Source: Chamaecrista fasciculata
Lineage: Eukaryota > Streptophyta > Magnoliopsida > Fabales > Fabaceae
DNA length: 64,000 bases
Direction of reading: 5' to 3'
Assembly: GCA_003254925.1 (NCBI GenBank)
Contig: QANZ01027531.1
Location: forward strand, 1-64,000
Shown: positions 62,701 to 64,000 of the stretch, one piece after another
How the letters are laid out: each line of letters opens with the position of its first letter
How positions within the stretch are numbered: the stretch's first letter is position 1
Program-made: the position numbers and the translations under genes
The notes under the pieces: generated by a model
The model's database searches: none
What the model was told of the DNA's origin: nothing
Seen by the model: only the letters and a program-made list of their open reading frames with translations

Positions 62701-63432
62701 ATAAAAATTTTAAAATAAAATTAAACGCTAGTAATCTTTAAAATCATTTTTTTTTCAAATAATTATCTTATTTTTTAATATACAATACACTATTTAAATT
62801 ATTTATCAAATTCTGAATAATAATATGGTGTTATTTGAAGATACATTATTTGGTCCATGAATTTGTAAAAATTATTCTATTTTGCTCCCTAAATTTATTT
62901 TTTGGTCATTGAATTTAAGAGAGAGACCCAATCATTGATGAATGCGATCTTTTACGGGTCGGGACACACTTTTCACTTCGTAAGGACCGATTTGTTGAAT
63001 CGATATAAAGTCGTGGACCAAATAGAAGGTTTTTAAAATTTCCATATTATTTAAATTTTGGTCCTTTCATTTCATTACATGAAGCAACTCCAACCTTCAT
63101 TACAAATATTTACCTTTGGCATAAATTCCAAAACAACTTCATTACCATTTCATTTCATAGCAACCATAACCCAAAAGTCAAAATATCATTTCATTATCTT
63201 CATTTCATTCAATTATCAATTACCAATTCTACCCCTATACAATTTTTAAAAACTTATATAATTATTTCAACCAACCACAATCATTACATACCCTTTTACA
63301 TAATTTCACATCCTATTTTTTTCATTACATCTCAAACAATCCAAACACCATTTATCATTACATAATTTTCTCATTACCATTTCATTACATAAAATTATCA
63401 TTTCATTACATACTTATTTCCCAAACACACCC

Positions 63433-64000
63433 TAAGTTTCTTCCTTTTTCTTCAAGATTTTTTTCTAACAGGATCCTTAATCAATCACAAATCAGTACAA
63501 GAATCTTATAATTTTTATCAAATTATAGTCTCTCGAAAGTAAATATAGAACTCCCTCCTCTGTTTCTGTCGATGTTCCGGCAAACACTCACAGAAATGGA
63601 AATCGCAAATCAAACATAAAGCAAAACAATTAAACAAAATTAATAACAAATCGAATTGAAAAATATTACTAAAAACAATCACAATTGTATTAGGGTTTCT
63701 CCTTTCGTGAAGCTAGATAGGTGTACAAATGGAAGAGTTCAAAACATCTAGCTGTCAATTTGCCATAACGAGGAATCCAAGAAACAGAAAAAAAAAATAG
63801 ATAACCATTTCTCTCAGCCTCTCAAGCTTCATTCTAATTTATAAAGAAAATTTACACCGTAAACAACCATAGTGAGAGTACTGAAGCTCCAGTAATTAAC
63901 TCCTAGGCAAAATGCTTTGGGTCAGAATTGAAAAAGAATTAATAATAAATGAGTTGAGTTACTTTGAAAAATGTATTCTTAATGACTGAATAAATGATCA
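63433..64000. other. Unassigned terminal stretch
   Basis: Less repetitive than its surroundings, with no recognisable gene, RNA or element. It could be flanking sequence or UTR of a gene beyond the window. Confidence 0.3.

Larger units (their letters stand above)
59832..63432. mobile_element. PIF/Harbinger-like element, 'CATTTCATTACAT' type, with nested material
   Basis: The ends are GGGTGTGTTTGG and CCAAACACACCC, a perfect 12-bp inversion. They are preceded by TTA and followed by TAA; the target duplication is therefore not a clean direct repeat. Both arms are rich in CATTTCATTACAT. The left arm shares 'cctataattacctatact' and 'cctcatttattacactta' with 16434-18143. The right arm shares 'tctacccctatacaa' and 'aaccaaccacaatcattacata'. 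Inside are an assembly gap, a second right-arm copy (60902-60984) cut by an LTR fossil, and the inverse minisatellite. The interior order may be affected by assembly joins at 60901 and 61958. Confidence 0.6.

Overview
The window is nuclear DNA from a flowering plant, most likely a eudicot. It is very AT-rich, with spliced genes (GT/AG introns), plant-only gene families and dense transposon remnants. Three host genes can be assembled from exons with consistent phase: a HAD-family acid phosphatase (+, 10199-13336, 290 codons), a UGT78-type flavonoid glycosyltransferase (-, 42729-47007, 460 codons) and a xyloglucan endotransglucosylase/hydrolase, XTH (-, 52289-57007, 291 codons). A fourth host gene, an F-box/DUF295 gene (-, 50152-51275), is broken. 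A short exon-like ORF at 3812-4008 is not recognised. The genes do not form a pathway or cluster; two of them (XTH and probably the phosphatase) act outside the cytosol.

Layout. 1-9000: repeats, including a PIF/Harbinger-like element, a minisatellite, foldback MITEs and a hAT MITE with a perfect 8-bp target duplication. 9000-13340: the acid phosphatase gene, its introns loaded with MITEs. 13340-18490: a 2.1-kb solo LTR with TTAAC target duplications, a second PIF/Harbinger-like element and a CACTA-like end. 18490-41339: a large block built from one ~2-kb sequence. Old, diverged and interrupted copies lie on the left. On the right are five nearly identical ~2033-bp tandem units plus one short unit. 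Two LTR fossils and several MITEs sit in the older part. 41340-57010: the UGT gene, a relic-rich spacer, the F-box pseudogene and the XTH gene. 57440-58794: a foldback Mutator-like element carrying an inverted pair of protein-coding fragments. 59832-63432: a third PIF/Harbinger-like element with an assembly gap and an LTR-retrotransposon fossil inside it.

Most non-genic sequence is short inverted-repeat elements with 9-bp (Mutator-type) or 8-bp (hAT-type) target duplications that can be read directly. The most unusual signals are: (1) two different MITE families at exactly the same 9-bp target in different copies of the 2-kb repeat; (2) three related elements that share a scaffold but each carry a different homogenised short word; (3) the foldback element with captured coding sequence; (4) the recent tandem amplification of the 2033-bp unit. 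I found no RNA genes and no CRISPR array. No new enzymatic or defence system can be supported from this sequence.
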